Shown piece by piece: positions 1 to 8,563 of a DNA stretch of 36,760 nucleotides. This DNA is from CAZWKQ01 sp964634005 (GTDB lineage Bacteria; Bacteroidota; Bacteroidia; Bacteroidales; JACABE01). Made by a program: the position numbers and the translations under genes. Each line of letters opens with the position of its first letter. Positions within the stretch are counted from its first letter, which is position 1. The DNA lies in assembly GCA_964634005.1 (NCBI GenBank), contig CAZWKQ010000020.1:1-36760 (forward strand). The letters run 5' to 3'. Under the pieces are notes generated by a model, which searched no databases, was not told the origin of the DNA, and saw nothing but the letters and a program-made list of their open reading frames with translations.

Positions 1-1172
1 TTATACGTATGGGTACAGGTATTTGGGGCGCTGATAACTTATTAGAAACCCAGTTCTTTTGCAATGATCTGGATAAAAACTATTATGGTTTTTACTTTTT
101 ACCTGGATATGCAAATATTAGCAATCAGGTATCAAGTTCAGCAGGTGGAAAAATACAAGCATCCGATAATTACTGGTATGATGATAATATTAATTTTACT
201 AATCCAGAATTGAGAAGGATTGGAGGAGACATCACAGTTACACCAAGATATTGGTATCATAGGTTTGCTAATATTGATATAAGCAATATTTTTAGTCCAT
301 ATATTGTTTATCCAACCCAATCTGTTTATTTACGTATTTACCCGATTGGAAACACCATAGGGAGCCCGGATTGTTCTATTCAAATATCACCTGTCTCAAC
401 AGGAATAAAAAGAGCAGAAATTTATGGTGATATTGTAAAGGATTCTATTATATATGCTGCTTACCAAAATGAAAATAAATATTATGCTGAAGAATTTGCT
501 TATAAAGCATTTGATGAAACACCTACTTTACTTACTATGGGAGTTTCTGATGATAGTATTTACCATCAGTTTTATAATGAAAATAAGATAAAGGGCATAG
601 GAAAATTTACTGATATTGATAAGTATATTTTCTATGAACAATATAATGATGCTATATTGTTGAATAATACTATAATACCTGTAAATAGTATAGAAAGTAA
701 TAAAAAAACAGTTAATCACATTTATTTGCATAACATTATCAATAATCAGACTATCAGTACTTCCGATTCCATTACATTATACAATATAGCTACTCAACTG
801 CCGTTTTTAGGTGGCGAAGCTGTTTACTCTGCAAGGGTAATATTAGGATTAGATCCAGCAAATTTAAACCTTGATTATGTAAAAGCACCAGATAAACCTA
901 ATGATAATTTTATCAATTCCAATAAAGTTAGGGTTTATCCAAATCCGGCAATTAACTCAATAAATATTGTCTTTGAAACATTAATTGATAAAAATGCAAT
1001 ATTTGAGCTTTATGATTTCAGTGGTAAACAAATACTAAATACTACAATTAAAGCTAATACAACTTTTAGTACTATAAATCTAAATGAAGTTAAAGCAGGT
1101 ATTTATTACTATAAAATATTTACAATTTATGAAACATTAGCTAACAACAAACTTGTAATTTTAAACAAATAA
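1..1172 (+). CDS. Exported protein with T9SS type A C-terminal sorting domain, 5' truncated
   Basis: The reading frame is open to the left edge, with no stop upstream of the Met at position 9 and no signal peptide in the visible 387 residues, so the N terminus is most likely outside the window. The last ~80 residues form a type A sorting domain: a VRVYPNPA motif near residue 309, a beta-rich FELYDFSGKQI segment, GIYYYKIF and a terminal NKLVILNK. In known T9SS substrates this domain directs passage through the outer membrane and is then removed. The visible body is rich in Tyr, Asn and Ile and I do not recognise a catalytic domain in it, so the function is unknown. A strong hairpin follows the stop and probably ends transcription. 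Family assignment is secure only for the sorting domain. Confidence 0.85.
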   Translation, partial: IRMGTGIWGADNLLETQFFCNDLDKNYYGFYFLPGYANISNQVSSSAGGKIQASDNYWYDDNINFTNPELRRIGGDITVTPRYWYHRFANIDISNIFSPYIVYPTQSVYLRIYPIGNTIGSPDCSIQISPVSTGIKRAEIYGDIVKDSIIYAAYQNENKYYAEEFAYKAFDETPTLLTMGVSDDSIYHQFYNENKIKGIGKFTDIDKYIFYEQYNDAILLNNTIIPVNSIESNKKTVNHIYLHNIINNQTISTSDSITLYNIATQLPFLGGEAVYSARVILGLDPANLNLDYVKAPDKPNDNFINSNKVRVYPNPAINSINIVFETLIDKNAIFELYDFSGKQILNTTIKANTTFSTINLNEVKAGIYYYKIFTIYETLANNKLVILNK

Positions 1173-1178
1173 TTCTTT

Positions 1179-1222
1179 ACAAGAAGTTGAATGCAATCAT
1201 ATTGTATTCAACTTCTTGTTTT
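1179..1222 (+). terminator. Long hairpin followed by T-run, probable intrinsic terminator
   Basis: Left arm CAAGAAGTTGAAT (1180-1192) is perfectly complementary to ATTCAACTTCTTG (1206-1218). The interior GCAAT/ATTGT extends the stem with four further pairs and a G-U, leaving a CAT loop. TTTT follows directly. It begins 6 bp after the preceding stop and ends just before the next gene, so it should separate the two exported-protein genes. Confidence 0.8.
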
Positions 1223-1233
1223 AAATTAGCGAT

Positions 1234-2448
1234 ATGAGAAAGATATTTTTTATTTCAACTTTCATTTTTGTTTTTATTAATTGCTTTTCTCAAGTTAATA
1301 ACCTTGTGCCTAACCCAAGTTTTGAGGAATTCACACAATGTCCTACTGGTTTTGGTCAAATTGAATATGCATATCCTTGGACTGAGCCAAATCAATATAT
1401 ATCTAAAACATCAGATTATTACAATAAATGTTCTAACTCAATTTTTCTGACAATTTGTAATCACATACATGCTAGAACCGGCATAGGATTTTCTGGTATA
1501 TATTTTTATAGTAAACCTAGTTTTAATTCTCCTTATTACTATGAATATATTGAAGTAAAATTAAAAAACAAATTAATAAAGACCAAAAGGTATTGTAGCT
1601 CTATGTATGTTATATTAAACTATAAATTAAGTCAGGGTGGAGTTGATGGTATAGGGCTTTATTTTAGTGACACTTATATTTATCAAGATAATATTATACC
1701 ACCATTACCAAGAATTATTGCAGATCCTCAAATTTCAAATATAGGAAATGTAATAATAGATTCTATTTCTTGGACAAAAGTTTCCGGTTCGTTTGTTTCT
1801 AATAATGAGGAATTGTATTTAACCATAGGAAATTTTTTTAATGGTGATTCTGTAAATTTTATTTCATTTTATCAAAGTACCCCTTATCCAACTTCATATT
1901 ACTTTATTGACGACGTTTCCGTATGCGACTGCGACGATTTTAAACCCAAACTGGGCAAAGATACCACTTTATGTACAGGACAGCAACTGCTGTTAAATGC
2001 AAATATACCCAAAGAAGCCGATAGTGTAATATATACATGGCAGGATGGAAGTAAAGATAGTGTGTTTCTGGTAACACAGCCCGGCACCTATTGGGTAAGT
2101 GTTTATATAGAGGATTACAAAATCACATTAACAGATACAATAAACGTAAATTATGAGGATTGCAATAAACCTATATGGATACCCAACAGTTTTACACCCA
2201 ACGGCGATGGCTTAAACGATATCTTTCTGCCGGTAACCGAAGCAGAATTGGAAAACTATACTATGCTAATTTACAATCGCTGGGGTCAACAGATATTTGA
2301 GAGCCACAATATCAACAAAGGCTGGGATGGCAAATACAAAGGCAAACTGGTGGAATTAGGTGTTTATACATACAGGATAGAAGCAACCATAAAAGCAACA
2401 AAAGAAAGAAAAATATTTAACGGAAAAGTAACAATGGTATGTAATTGA
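1234..2448 (+). CDS. Exported protein with T9SS type B (gliding motility/CHU_C) sorting domain
   Basis: A 404-aa protein with a signal peptide (MRKIFFISTFIFVFINCFSQ). Residues ~20-230 are an N-terminal domain beginning NLVPNPSFEEF, a start often seen in Bacteroidota surface proteins with a carbohydrate-binding-like jelly-roll fold (inference). From ~235 comes a PKD/Ig-like stretch (LGKDTTLCTGQ, TYTWQDGS-like, QPGTYWVSV), then a CHU_C domain from ~318 (WIPNSFTPNGDGLNDIF, YNRWGQQIFES, WDGKYKG, GVYTYRI). This type B signal targets the T9SS and often anchors or releases large adhesins. Base composition changes inside the gene: 5' of ~1910 is very AT-rich, while the part coding for the C-terminal modules uses noticeably more CCC, GGC and CTG codons, suggesting a module shared or converted among paralogues. 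No enzymatic function is recognised. Confidence 0.88.
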   Translation: MRKIFFISTFIFVFINCFSQVNNLVPNPSFEEFTQCPTGFGQIEYAYPWTEPNQYISKTSDYYNKCSNSIFLTICNHIHARTGIGFSGIYFYSKPSFNSPYYYEYIEVKLKNKLIKTKRYCSSMYVILNYKLSQGGVDGIGLYFSDTYIYQDNIIPPLPRIIADPQISNIGNVIIDSISWTKVSGSFVSNNEELYLTIGNFFNGDSVNFISFYQSTPYPTSYYFIDDVSVCDCDDFKPKLGKDTTLCTGQQLLLNANIPKEADSVIYTWQDGSKDSVFLVTQPGTYWVSVYIEDYKITLTDTINVNYEDCNKPIWIPNSFTPNGDGLNDIFLPVTEAELENYTMLIYNRWGQQIFESHNINKGWDGKYKGKLVELGVYTYRIEATIKATKERKIFNGKVTMVCN

Positions 2449-2482
2449 TGGTTAATGGTTAATGGTTATTGGTTAATGGTGA
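2448..2482 (+). repeat. 7-bp tandem repeat (ATGGTTA)x5
   Basis: Five consecutive 7-mers are visible: ATGGTTA three times, then TTGGTTA and ATGGTGA. The first base is the last base of the preceding stop codon. The rest of the 230-bp gap to the next gene is AT-rich and without an ORF or convincing hairpin. Confidence 0.85.
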
Positions 2483-2666
2483 AATAGAATACAATAACAA
2501 CATAATATCAAATTTAAAATGAACTACAATGCAGAAAAGAAACAAATAAGCACTGTCGGAATTCTTTCTTTATAGTCGATATTATTTTAAAAACAAACAA
2601 TTGCTACTTGAACTTAATTAAGTAATATTTTGTGTAATAATTCGTTTCTGTATTCGAAAAAATATT

Positions 2667-2674
2667 TAATTTTG
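2667..2674 (+). promoter_or_regulatory. Possible -7 box TAATTTTG upstream of bamD
   Basis: TAATTTTG matches the Bacteroidota sigma consensus TAnnTTTG and is followed by CA, as are two other boxes in this window. It lies only 4 nt before the bamD ATG, which would put the transcription start on or just after the start codon. It is therefore either a leaderless promoter or a chance match; no clear -33 TTG at the right distance was found. Confidence 0.3.
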
Positions 2675-2678
2675 CAAA

Positions 2679-3476
2679 ATGATTAAAAAATCGTTAGTTA
2701 TACTTATAGCTTTTGTAGGTTTTACGGTAGTTTCGTGCAGCAAATATAATCGTTTACTTAAAAGTGACGATTATGCCAAAAAGCTCGAAATGGCTATTTA
2801 CTATTACGAAAAAACAGATTACTATCGTGCTTTGCAGCTTTTCGATGATGTTATTGCAGTTTACAGAGGTAAGGAACAGGCAGAAAAAATTCATTATTAT
2901 TATGCCTATTGTTACTACGGTCAGGAGGATTATTTGATAGCAAGTTATCATTTTAAAAATTTTTCAAAAATTTTTCCAAACAGCAAATATGCTGAAGAGT
3001 GCTTATATATGAGCGCTTACTGTAAATATCTCGATTCGCCTGTTTATTCGCTCGACCAGTCGAGTACTTATGAAGCAATTAAAGAACTGCAAGCCTTTAT
3101 AAATTTTTATCCCAAAAGCGAAAGGGTTGCCGAAGCAAATAAACTAATAGACGATTTAAGAGCAAAACTTGCAAAAAAATTTTTTGAAACCGCTAAGCTT
3201 TATTACAAAATTGAATCATACAACGCAGCTCAAATTGCTTTTAATAATGTACTCAAGGATTTTCCCGAAACTTCATTTAAAGAAGAAATATTATATTACA
3301 TAGTTAAATCAAATTATTATCTTGCAAAAAATAGTGTAGAGTCAAAGAAAAATGAACGATTAAACAATGTTGTAACTTCTTATAACAACTTTGTAAATGT
3401 TTTTCCTCAATCGAAATATCTAAACGAACTGCAAGGTATGTATAAAAATGTTTTAAGTGAAATTAGTTCAAATTAA
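2679..3476 (+). CDS. bamD: Outer membrane protein assembly factor BamD (lipoprotein)
   Basis: BamD is the lipoprotein partner of BamA in inserting beta-barrel proteins into the outer membrane. The 265-aa protein begins with a lipoprotein signal whose lipobox ends VVSC (Cys20 as lipidation site). Five TPR-like helical repeats follow, with typical pairs such as YYEKTDYYRALQLFDDV, YYYAYCYYGQEDYLIASYHF and FINFYPKSERVAEANKLI. Length and repeat pattern fit BamD/YfiO (E. coli about 245 aa). It heads a same-strand cluster with rpoZ, coaBC and porD, an arrangement I know from other Bacteroidota. The ATG at 2679 is chosen because it places the lipobox correctly. Confidence 0.93.
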   Translation: MIKKSLVILIAFVGFTVVSCSKYNRLLKSDDYAKKLEMAIYYYEKTDYYRALQLFDDVIAVYRGKEQAEKIHYYYAYCYYGQEDYLIASYHFKNFSKIFPNSKYAEECLYMSAYCKYLDSPVYSLDQSSTYEAIKELQAFINFYPKSERVAEANKLIDDLRAKLAKKFFETAKLYYKIESYNAAQIAFNNVLKDFPETSFKEEILYYIVKSNYYLAKNSVESKKNERLNNVVTSYNNFVNVFPQSKYLNELQGMYKNVLSEISSN

Positions 3477-3491
3477 ATAAATATTTGTAAA

Positions 3492-3830
3492 ATGGAACAA
3501 AAAAAATACAGGATTGAATCAACTGCGGTAACAAGAGATATTAGTGATTTTGTTAAACACACTAATAATATCTATGAAACCATAGCAATATTGTCAAAAA
3601 GGGCAAACCAAATTTCAACACTGTTAAAAGAAGAACTAAATCAAAAAATTCAAGAATTTTCAACTCCTGGTGATACTTTGGAAGAAGTATTCGAAAACAG
3701 AGAACAGATAGAAGTTGCAAAACATTACGAACAATTGCCAAAACCAACTCTAATTGCAATAAACGAGTATTTGAACGATAAAATTTACTACAGAAATCCG
3801 GCAAAAGAAAAATCGGAAAACAATTTCTAA
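3492..3830 (+). CDS. rpoZ: DNA-directed RNA polymerase subunit omega (Rpb6 family)
   Basis: A 112-aa protein of the Bacteroidota omega/Rpb6 type. Omega helps fold and stabilise the beta' subunit of RNA polymerase. Visible family features are the TAVTRDISDF start, the helical NIYETIAILSKRANQIST segment (equivalent to the omega region contacting beta'), and a C-terminal PTLIAINEYLNDKIYYRNP, which is a typical ending in this phylum. It starts 15 bp after bamD and precedes coaBC, a gene order that supports the assignment. No signal peptide or membrane segment. Confidence 0.9.
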   Translation: MEQKKYRIESTAVTRDISDFVKHTNNIYETIAILSKRANQISTLLKEELNQKIQEFSTPGDTLEEVFENREQIEVAKHYEQLPKPTLIAINEYLNDKIYYRNPAKEKSENNF

Positions 3831-3887
3831 TTTAGCCTTTTTACAGGTTTAAATTTTCTTTATTGTTTGCTTTAAATTATTGAATTA

Positions 3888-5093
3888 ATGTTTGAAAACA
3901 AAAATGTATTAATAGGTATAAGCGGCGGTATAGCTGCTTATAAATCTGTTGAATTAATTCGATTATTTAAAAAGGCAGGTGCTAATGTTAAGGTAGTTAC
4001 AACCGAAAATGCTTTACAATTTATAACTGAACTTACGCTTGAAACTATTTCACAAAATAAAGTTTATAGTTCAGTATTTTCGGCTACTAACGATTATTCG
4101 ACCGAACATATTTCGTTGACCGACTGGGCTGATTTTATGATAGTTGCTCCGGCAACTGCTAATATTATAGGAAAATTTGCTAATGGTATAGCCGATGATG
4201 CTTTGTCAACAACTTTTATGGCTTTCAATAAGCAGGTTTTTATTGCTCCTGCCATGAATAACAAAATGTATTCAAATTTTGCCTTTGTCAGAAATATAAA
4301 TTACTTAAAAAGCAACGGTATTGAAATCATTGAACCCGAAACGGGCTTTCTTGCTTGCGGTTACGAAGCTAAAGGCAGGATGGAGGAGCCTTCAAATATT
4401 TATAAAATCGTAGAAAAATTTTTTAATACTCACAACTCCTTCAAAGGGAAAAAAGTACTCGTAACAGCAGGCCCTACTTACGAAGCTATCGATCCCGTAA
4501 GGTTTATTGGTAATCATTCATCAGGAAAAATGGGATTTGCCATTGCCGAAAGTTTTGCAAATAGAGGAGCTGATGTTACTCTAATTTCAGGACCTGTTGC
4601 TTTATCTGTAAAACACAATAACATTAAATTGGTAAATGTTGTTTCAGCTAATGATATGTTGGAAAAATGTTCCGAATTTTTCGATGATGCCGATATTACT
4701 GTAATGGCAGCTGCAGTTGCCGACTATACGCTAAAGAATACTTACTCGCAAAAAATTAAAAAAAACGATAATTTAATTACTTTAGAACTCACTCCAACTG
4801 TCGATATACTTAAAACTTTAAGTAAATTAAAAAAAGAAAACCAATTAATTGTAGGGTTTGCATTAGAAACCGAAAATGAAAATTATAATGCAAAGAAAAA
4901 ACTTAAAGAAAAAAATCTTGATTTAATAGTTTTGAACTCTTTGAATGATGATGGAGCAGGTTTTGGCTGCGATACAAATAAAATTACAATAATCGACAAA
5001 AATGGGAACCAAATAAACTACGAAACCGAAAATAAAAAAGTAGTTGCTGAAAGAATTGTCGATTATATTTGGACATTAGTTGATAATAATTAG
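3888..5093 (+). CDS. coaBC: Bifunctional phosphopantothenoylcysteine decarboxylase / phosphopantothenate-cysteine ligase
   Basis: Catalyses two consecutive steps of coenzyme A synthesis: joining cysteine to 4'-phosphopantothenate (CoaB) and FMN-dependent decarboxylation to 4'-phosphopantetheine (CoaC). The 401-aa length matches the fused family. CoaC spans ~1-175: flavin motif GISGGIAAYKSVEL, His74, the PAMNNKMY motif with Asn124, and catalytic Cys157 in LACGYEAKGRM. CoaB spans ~188-400: VTAGPTYEAIDPVRFIGN, HSSGKMGFAIAE, MAAAVADY and Lys289 in the QKIKK motif, the residue used by the E. coli enzyme. All key residues appear present. Cytoplasmic, third in the bamD cluster, with a 57-bp leader. 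Confidence 0.97.
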   Translation: MFENKNVLIGISGGIAAYKSVELIRLFKKAGANVKVVTTENALQFITELTLETISQNKVYSSVFSATNDYSTEHISLTDWADFMIVAPATANIIGKFANGIADDALSTTFMAFNKQVFIAPAMNNKMYSNFAFVRNINYLKSNGIEIIEPETGFLACGYEAKGRMEEPSNIYKIVEKFFNTHNSFKGKKVLVTAGPTYEAIDPVRFIGNHSSGKMGFAIAESFANRGADVTLISGPVALSVKHNNIKLVNVVSANDMLEKCSEFFDDADITVMAAAVADYTLKNTYSQKIKKNDNLITLELTPTVDILKTLSKLKKENQLIVGFALETENENYNAKKKLKEKNLDLIVLNSLNDDGAGFGCDTNKITIIDKNGNQINYETENKKVVAERIVDYIWTLVDNN

Positions 5094-5128
5094 TTAATTA
5101 AATACGTTTATTAGTGAAATAACGCCAA

Positions 5129-6028
5129 ATGAGATTCTTATTCCCTTTATTCTTTTTAATATTTATAACTATTACCGCTAACAGTCAGGAGTTTAATTGC
5201 AATGTACAGGTAATGACTCCTCAAATACAAGGTACCGACCGTAGTGTATATGATAACCTTCGTAATTCGATTTACGAATTTATTAATAACCGTACATGGA
5301 CTAATTATTCTTATAAAATAGATGAAAGAATAGAATGTAGTATGTTAATTACCATAAACGAAAGAATTTCACAGGACGAATTTAAAGGAACCATTAATCT
5401 TCAATTAAGGCGACCGATATTTAACACTTCTTACAATTCGGTTCTTTTTAATTATATTGATAAAGATTTTCAATTCAAGTATATTGAATTTCAGAATCTT
5501 GATTATGCCGATAATGTATTTACTTCGAATCTTACCGCTGTTTTGGCTTATTATTGTTATATTTTCCTTGGATTAGATTTCGATTCATTTTCGTTGAACG
5601 GAGGTACTCCTTATTTTGAAAAAGCTCAGAATATTGTAAATCAGGCACAAAATGCTCCTGAGAAAGGGTGGAAGTCATTTGAGAGCCAAAAAAACAGATA
5701 TTGGTTAGTCGAGAATTTATTGAATAATGCCTATAATTCCGTTAGGCAGGCAAGTTATAAATATCATCGCTTGGGATTAGACGTAATGTATGATAATGTT
5801 GAAAATGGAAGAACTTCGATAAGTGATGCTATTGATCTCCTGAAAAAGGCATATAGGGAAAAGCCCGGATTATATAGTTTGCAAATTTTTATGGAAGCAA
5901 AATCAGATGAGATAGTAAATATATTCAGTAAAGCAGCTCCTCAGGACAAAGCTCGGATTATAACTTCGCTAATAGAAATTGACCCTGCAAATGCCGGAAA
6001 ATATCAGAATATGATGAATAAAAATTAA
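5129..6028 (+). CDS. porD: PorD-like protein (DUF4835), associated with type IX secretion
   Basis: A 299-aa exported protein with signal peptide MRFLFPLFFLIFITITANSQ. The mature start (EFNCNVQVMTPQIQGTDRSV) and later segments FINNRTWTNY and LTAVLAYYCYIFLGLDFDSFS are characteristic of DUF4835, listed in families as type IX secretion protein PorD; its biochemical role is not established. The position directly after bamD, rpoZ and coaBC is the conserved one in Bacteroidota. In relatives recN often follows; here a convergent permease gene does. The two T9SS-signal proteins at the left edge show that this organism uses the pathway. Confidence 0.88.
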   Translation: MRFLFPLFFLIFITITANSQEFNCNVQVMTPQIQGTDRSVYDNLRNSIYEFINNRTWTNYSYKIDERIECSMLITINERISQDEFKGTINLQLRRPIFNTSYNSVLFNYIDKDFQFKYIEFQNLDYADNVFTSNLTAVLAYYCYIFLGLDFDSFSLNGGTPYFEKAQNIVNQAQNAPEKGWKSFESQKNRYWLVENLLNNAYNSVRQASYKYHRLGLDVMYDNVENGRTSISDAIDLLKKAYREKPGLYSLQIFMEAKSDEIVNIFSKAAPQDKARIITSLIEIDPANAGKYQNMMNKN

Positions 6029-6087
6029 ATATTTTCCTTTCAATTTTTTTCTTTCGATTTTACTCAAATCTTTTCTAAATTTTTCTC

Positions 6088-7308
6088 TTATTCATACCTT
6101 ATAACCTTTGCAGGTGAAATTTTTGAAACTACATAAGATGGAATTAATAATACCATAGTACTTAAAATTATTATTCCTATATTGACAGTAATATAATCAA
6201 AAATATTAATATTAATAGGCACTCTGTCAATATAATATGATGCTTGGTCTAATTTTAAAATACCTGTTTTAATTTGAATTATACTTATAATTATCGCAAT
6301 TAAATTTCCTGCTATTATTCCTTTGCTTACTATAAATAACGCATTATAAATAAAAATTTTCCTTATTTCGGAGATGCTTGTTCCTAAAGCTCTTAGAATT
6401 CCTATCGTATTTATTCTTTCAAGTATTGTAATCAGAAGTGTTGAGATAATTGTTATTGAAGATATTAAACTAATAATTACTAAAATTACTACAACATTCA
6501 TATCTGTCAACGAAAGCCAATCGAAAATTTCGGGATGTAGTTCTTTAATTGTTTTGGAATTAAGTTGATAACCAATTGATTGGTATATGATGTTGCCAAT
6601 TTTATCAATATCTTCAATATTGTTTATCAATACTTCGTATCCATCAACAAAAGTGCTATCCCAATTATTAAGTTTTTGAATATGAGCGATATCTGCAAAA
6701 ACAAATTTTTTGTCAAATTCATCCAAGCCTGTTTCATAAACCCCTACAATATTAAATGTGCGTCCTCTTAATTGTTCGTCTATGATAAAATATGTTTTTA
6801 TTTTTTGGTTTAGCCCAAGTTGCAGTTTATCGGCTAAATAATTTGAAACTAAAACTTCATTTGATTTTGAGCTGTCATTAAAATTAATTATTCTGCCATT
6901 TACAAGATTTTTTTCTATAAAATCCCAGTTGAAATCTCTGTCAACACCTTTTAAAACAACACCTTGAATCTGATTGTCGGTTTTTATCATTCCTGCCTTG
7001 TAAGCAAAAACTTGGATATGTTTTACTCCGGTTATTTCGGATATTGATTTTTCTAATTCTTTGTTTTTTTCTATAGGCTTGCTTTCAAATGAGTTGTTTA
7101 GGTTGTAATTCCCGATTTGTATATGGCCTCCGAATCCGATTACTTTTTCAGTTATCGATTTTTTAAACCCTAACGTTATGCTGACAGATAAAAGCATAAC
7201 GGCTACACTTAGAGCAATCCCGATTATTGCAATTTTTACAATAGGTCGCGAAAAATTTTTCTTATTTCCTTTGTTTATTTTTTTCGATATGTAAAGTTCA
7301 AAATTCAA
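6088..7308 (-). CDS. FtsX-like / LolC-LolE family ABC transporter permease
   Basis: A 406-aa inner-membrane permease of the lipoprotein-releasing (LolC/E, MacB-like) family. TM1 lies at ~24-48 (IAIIGIALSVAVMLLSVSIT), a periplasmic MacB_PCD-type domain at ~50-265, then three TM segments around 270-295, 318-345 and 370-395. The N-terminal pattern of charged residues then KIAIIGIALSVAVM and the cytoplasmic ILERINTIGILRALGTS loop, which contacts the ATPase, are typical. In proteobacteria these proteins lift lipoproteins from the inner membrane for delivery to LolA. No ATPase gene is nearby, so LolD must be elsewhere. Last gene of a five-gene operon, 16 bp after the preceding stop. The exact substrate is inferred from family only. 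Confidence 0.9.
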   Translation of the reverse strand: MNFELYISKKINKGNKKNFSRPIVKIAIIGIALSVAVMLLSVSITLGFKKSITEKVIGFGGHIQIGNYNLNNSFESKPIEKNKELEKSISEITGVKHIQVFAYKAGMIKTDNQIQGVVLKGVDRDFNWDFIEKNLVNGRIINFNDSSKSNEVLVSNYLADKLQLGLNQKIKTYFIIDEQLRGRTFNIVGVYETGLDEFDKKFVFADIAHIQKLNNWDSTFVDGYEVLINNIEDIDKIGNIIYQSIGYQLNSKTIKELHPEIFDWLSLTDMNVVVILVIISLISSITIISTLLITILERINTIGILRALGTSISEIRKIFIYNALFIVSKGIIAGNLIAIIISIIQIKTGILKLDQASYYIDRVPININIFDYITVNIGIIILSTMVLLIPSYVVSKISPAKVIRYE

Positions 7309-7324
7309 GAGAAAATTTTTATAG

Positions 7325-8560
7325 TTAATAATTTAAAAACCTTTTTAAAACTTCTTTATTCATTATGTTTGAAAAAGCAAATATTTTTCCTGTATTGTCA
7401 ATTATCGTATATAATGGCATTGTATCTGCAACAAAATTATTAAAAAACTCTTCGGAAACAATAGTTCTGATATTGTTGTCTATAAAAAATCCTTTATGTA
7501 GTAAATTAATATTGTCATAAAAAACTACTATTAAATCGGTATTATTTTTTCTGATTGTATTTATTTGATTTTTAAGAGCAATTAAATTTTTCCAACATTC
7601 CTCGCAAAAATTGTCCATGAATACTAAAAGAAATTTATCATATTTCAAATCTTCGGATGATTGATTATCAGCATTTATATATTTAGAAATTTGTATTTTT
7701 TTTACTGAAAATGGGGCAAATTCACTTATAAAATACTTGCCGTCGAATTTTGTAACAGTAGAAATATATGAACGCAAAGTATCGGTATTTATGGCATAAA
7801 TCCTGTTATTTTCATTTTGCTTATTATCAAAATCTATTTTTTCAATTATTTCGAATATTGTATGGTTATATTCAGTTGATTCATAATAATATTCTGTTTT
7901 TTGGGCTAAAAGAAAAGAGTCGGTTTTGCTAAAGTAATAATAATCAATAAAATATTCAGAATTTAATCCCTCTGTTTCACCTGTATAATCAGGAAAATAT
8001 CCGCTATTAGGGTCAAAATCGGTAATTTTGTATGCAAAACAATCAATATTGTTTATAACAGTATCGTTTATAGTTTGTATTAGTGCATTTGTGGGGTTTG
8101 AGTAGTATTGCACAGCTTGTTTATAGTACTCATTATCTTTTTTTGTAAAATTAATGAACGATGGTAAATGTTTGTTTAGTAATTGATTATAATATTCATT
8201 TGAAGCCTTATCTTCCATAAGTTTAAATAATGTCAGATCGGCTCTTTTGGTGCTGTTGTTTATAAACAATTTTTCTTTATTGTTTGCAATAATTGTAATT
8301 GATTGATTATTTATTTTAGATTGAATTCTAATCTTTTCAATATTTTCATTGTTTTTTGTTATCCAAACTTGATGATATTCTTTTGCAGCAGAATTATTTT
8401 TAGTTTTAACAGTTGAATATTGTATAAATGCGTTTTTAAAATCAACTGTCCTGTTAATAATATTTAACAGCTTCATTGTATCAGTTTGGCAAAACAGAGT
8501 ATTAAACGGTAAAAGTCCGGCGAAAAAATAAACTAAAAAGAGAAAATTAAAATATTTCAT
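7325..8560 (-). CDS. Exported protein with C-terminal thioredoxin-like domain (CxxC)
   Basis: A 411-aa protein with signal peptide MKYFNFLFLVYFFAGLLPFNTLFCQ. Residues ~26-275 are beta-rich with a run (IRIQSKINNQSITIIANN and following) reminiscent of LolA-like or DUF4292 barrels; this resemblance is tentative. From ~300 the pattern FLLVFMDNFCEECWKNL gives a thioredoxin-like active site with Cys319 and Cys322 (CEEC), followed by LIVVFYDN and a C-terminal TIIDNTGKIFAF strand, as in TlpA/AhpC-TSA folds. It may be a periplasmic thiol-disulfide protein. It sits 3 bp upstream-to-downstream between the hydrolase gene and the LolC/E-type permease in one operon, so an envelope-lipoprotein role is possible but unproven. 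No closer family recognised. Confidence 0.7.
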   Translation of the reverse strand: MKYFNFLFLVYFFAGLLPFNTLFCQTDTMKLLNIINRTVDFKNAFIQYSTVKTKNNSAAKEYHQVWITKNNENIEKIRIQSKINNQSITIIANNKEKLFINNSTKRADLTLFKLMEDKASNEYYNQLLNKHLPSFINFTKKDNEYYKQAVQYYSNPTNALIQTINDTVINNIDCFAYKITDFDPNSGYFPDYTGETEGLNSEYFIDYYYFSKTDSFLLAQKTEYYYESTEYNHTIFEIIEKIDFDNKQNENNRIYAINTDTLRSYISTVTKFDGKYFISEFAPFSVKKIQISKYINADNQSSEDLKYDKFLLVFMDNFCEECWKNLIALKNQINTIRKNNTDLIVVFYDNINLLHKGFFIDNNIRTIVSEEFFNNFVADTMPLYTIIDNTGKIFAFSNIMNKEVLKRFLNY

Positions 8561-8563
8561 TTA

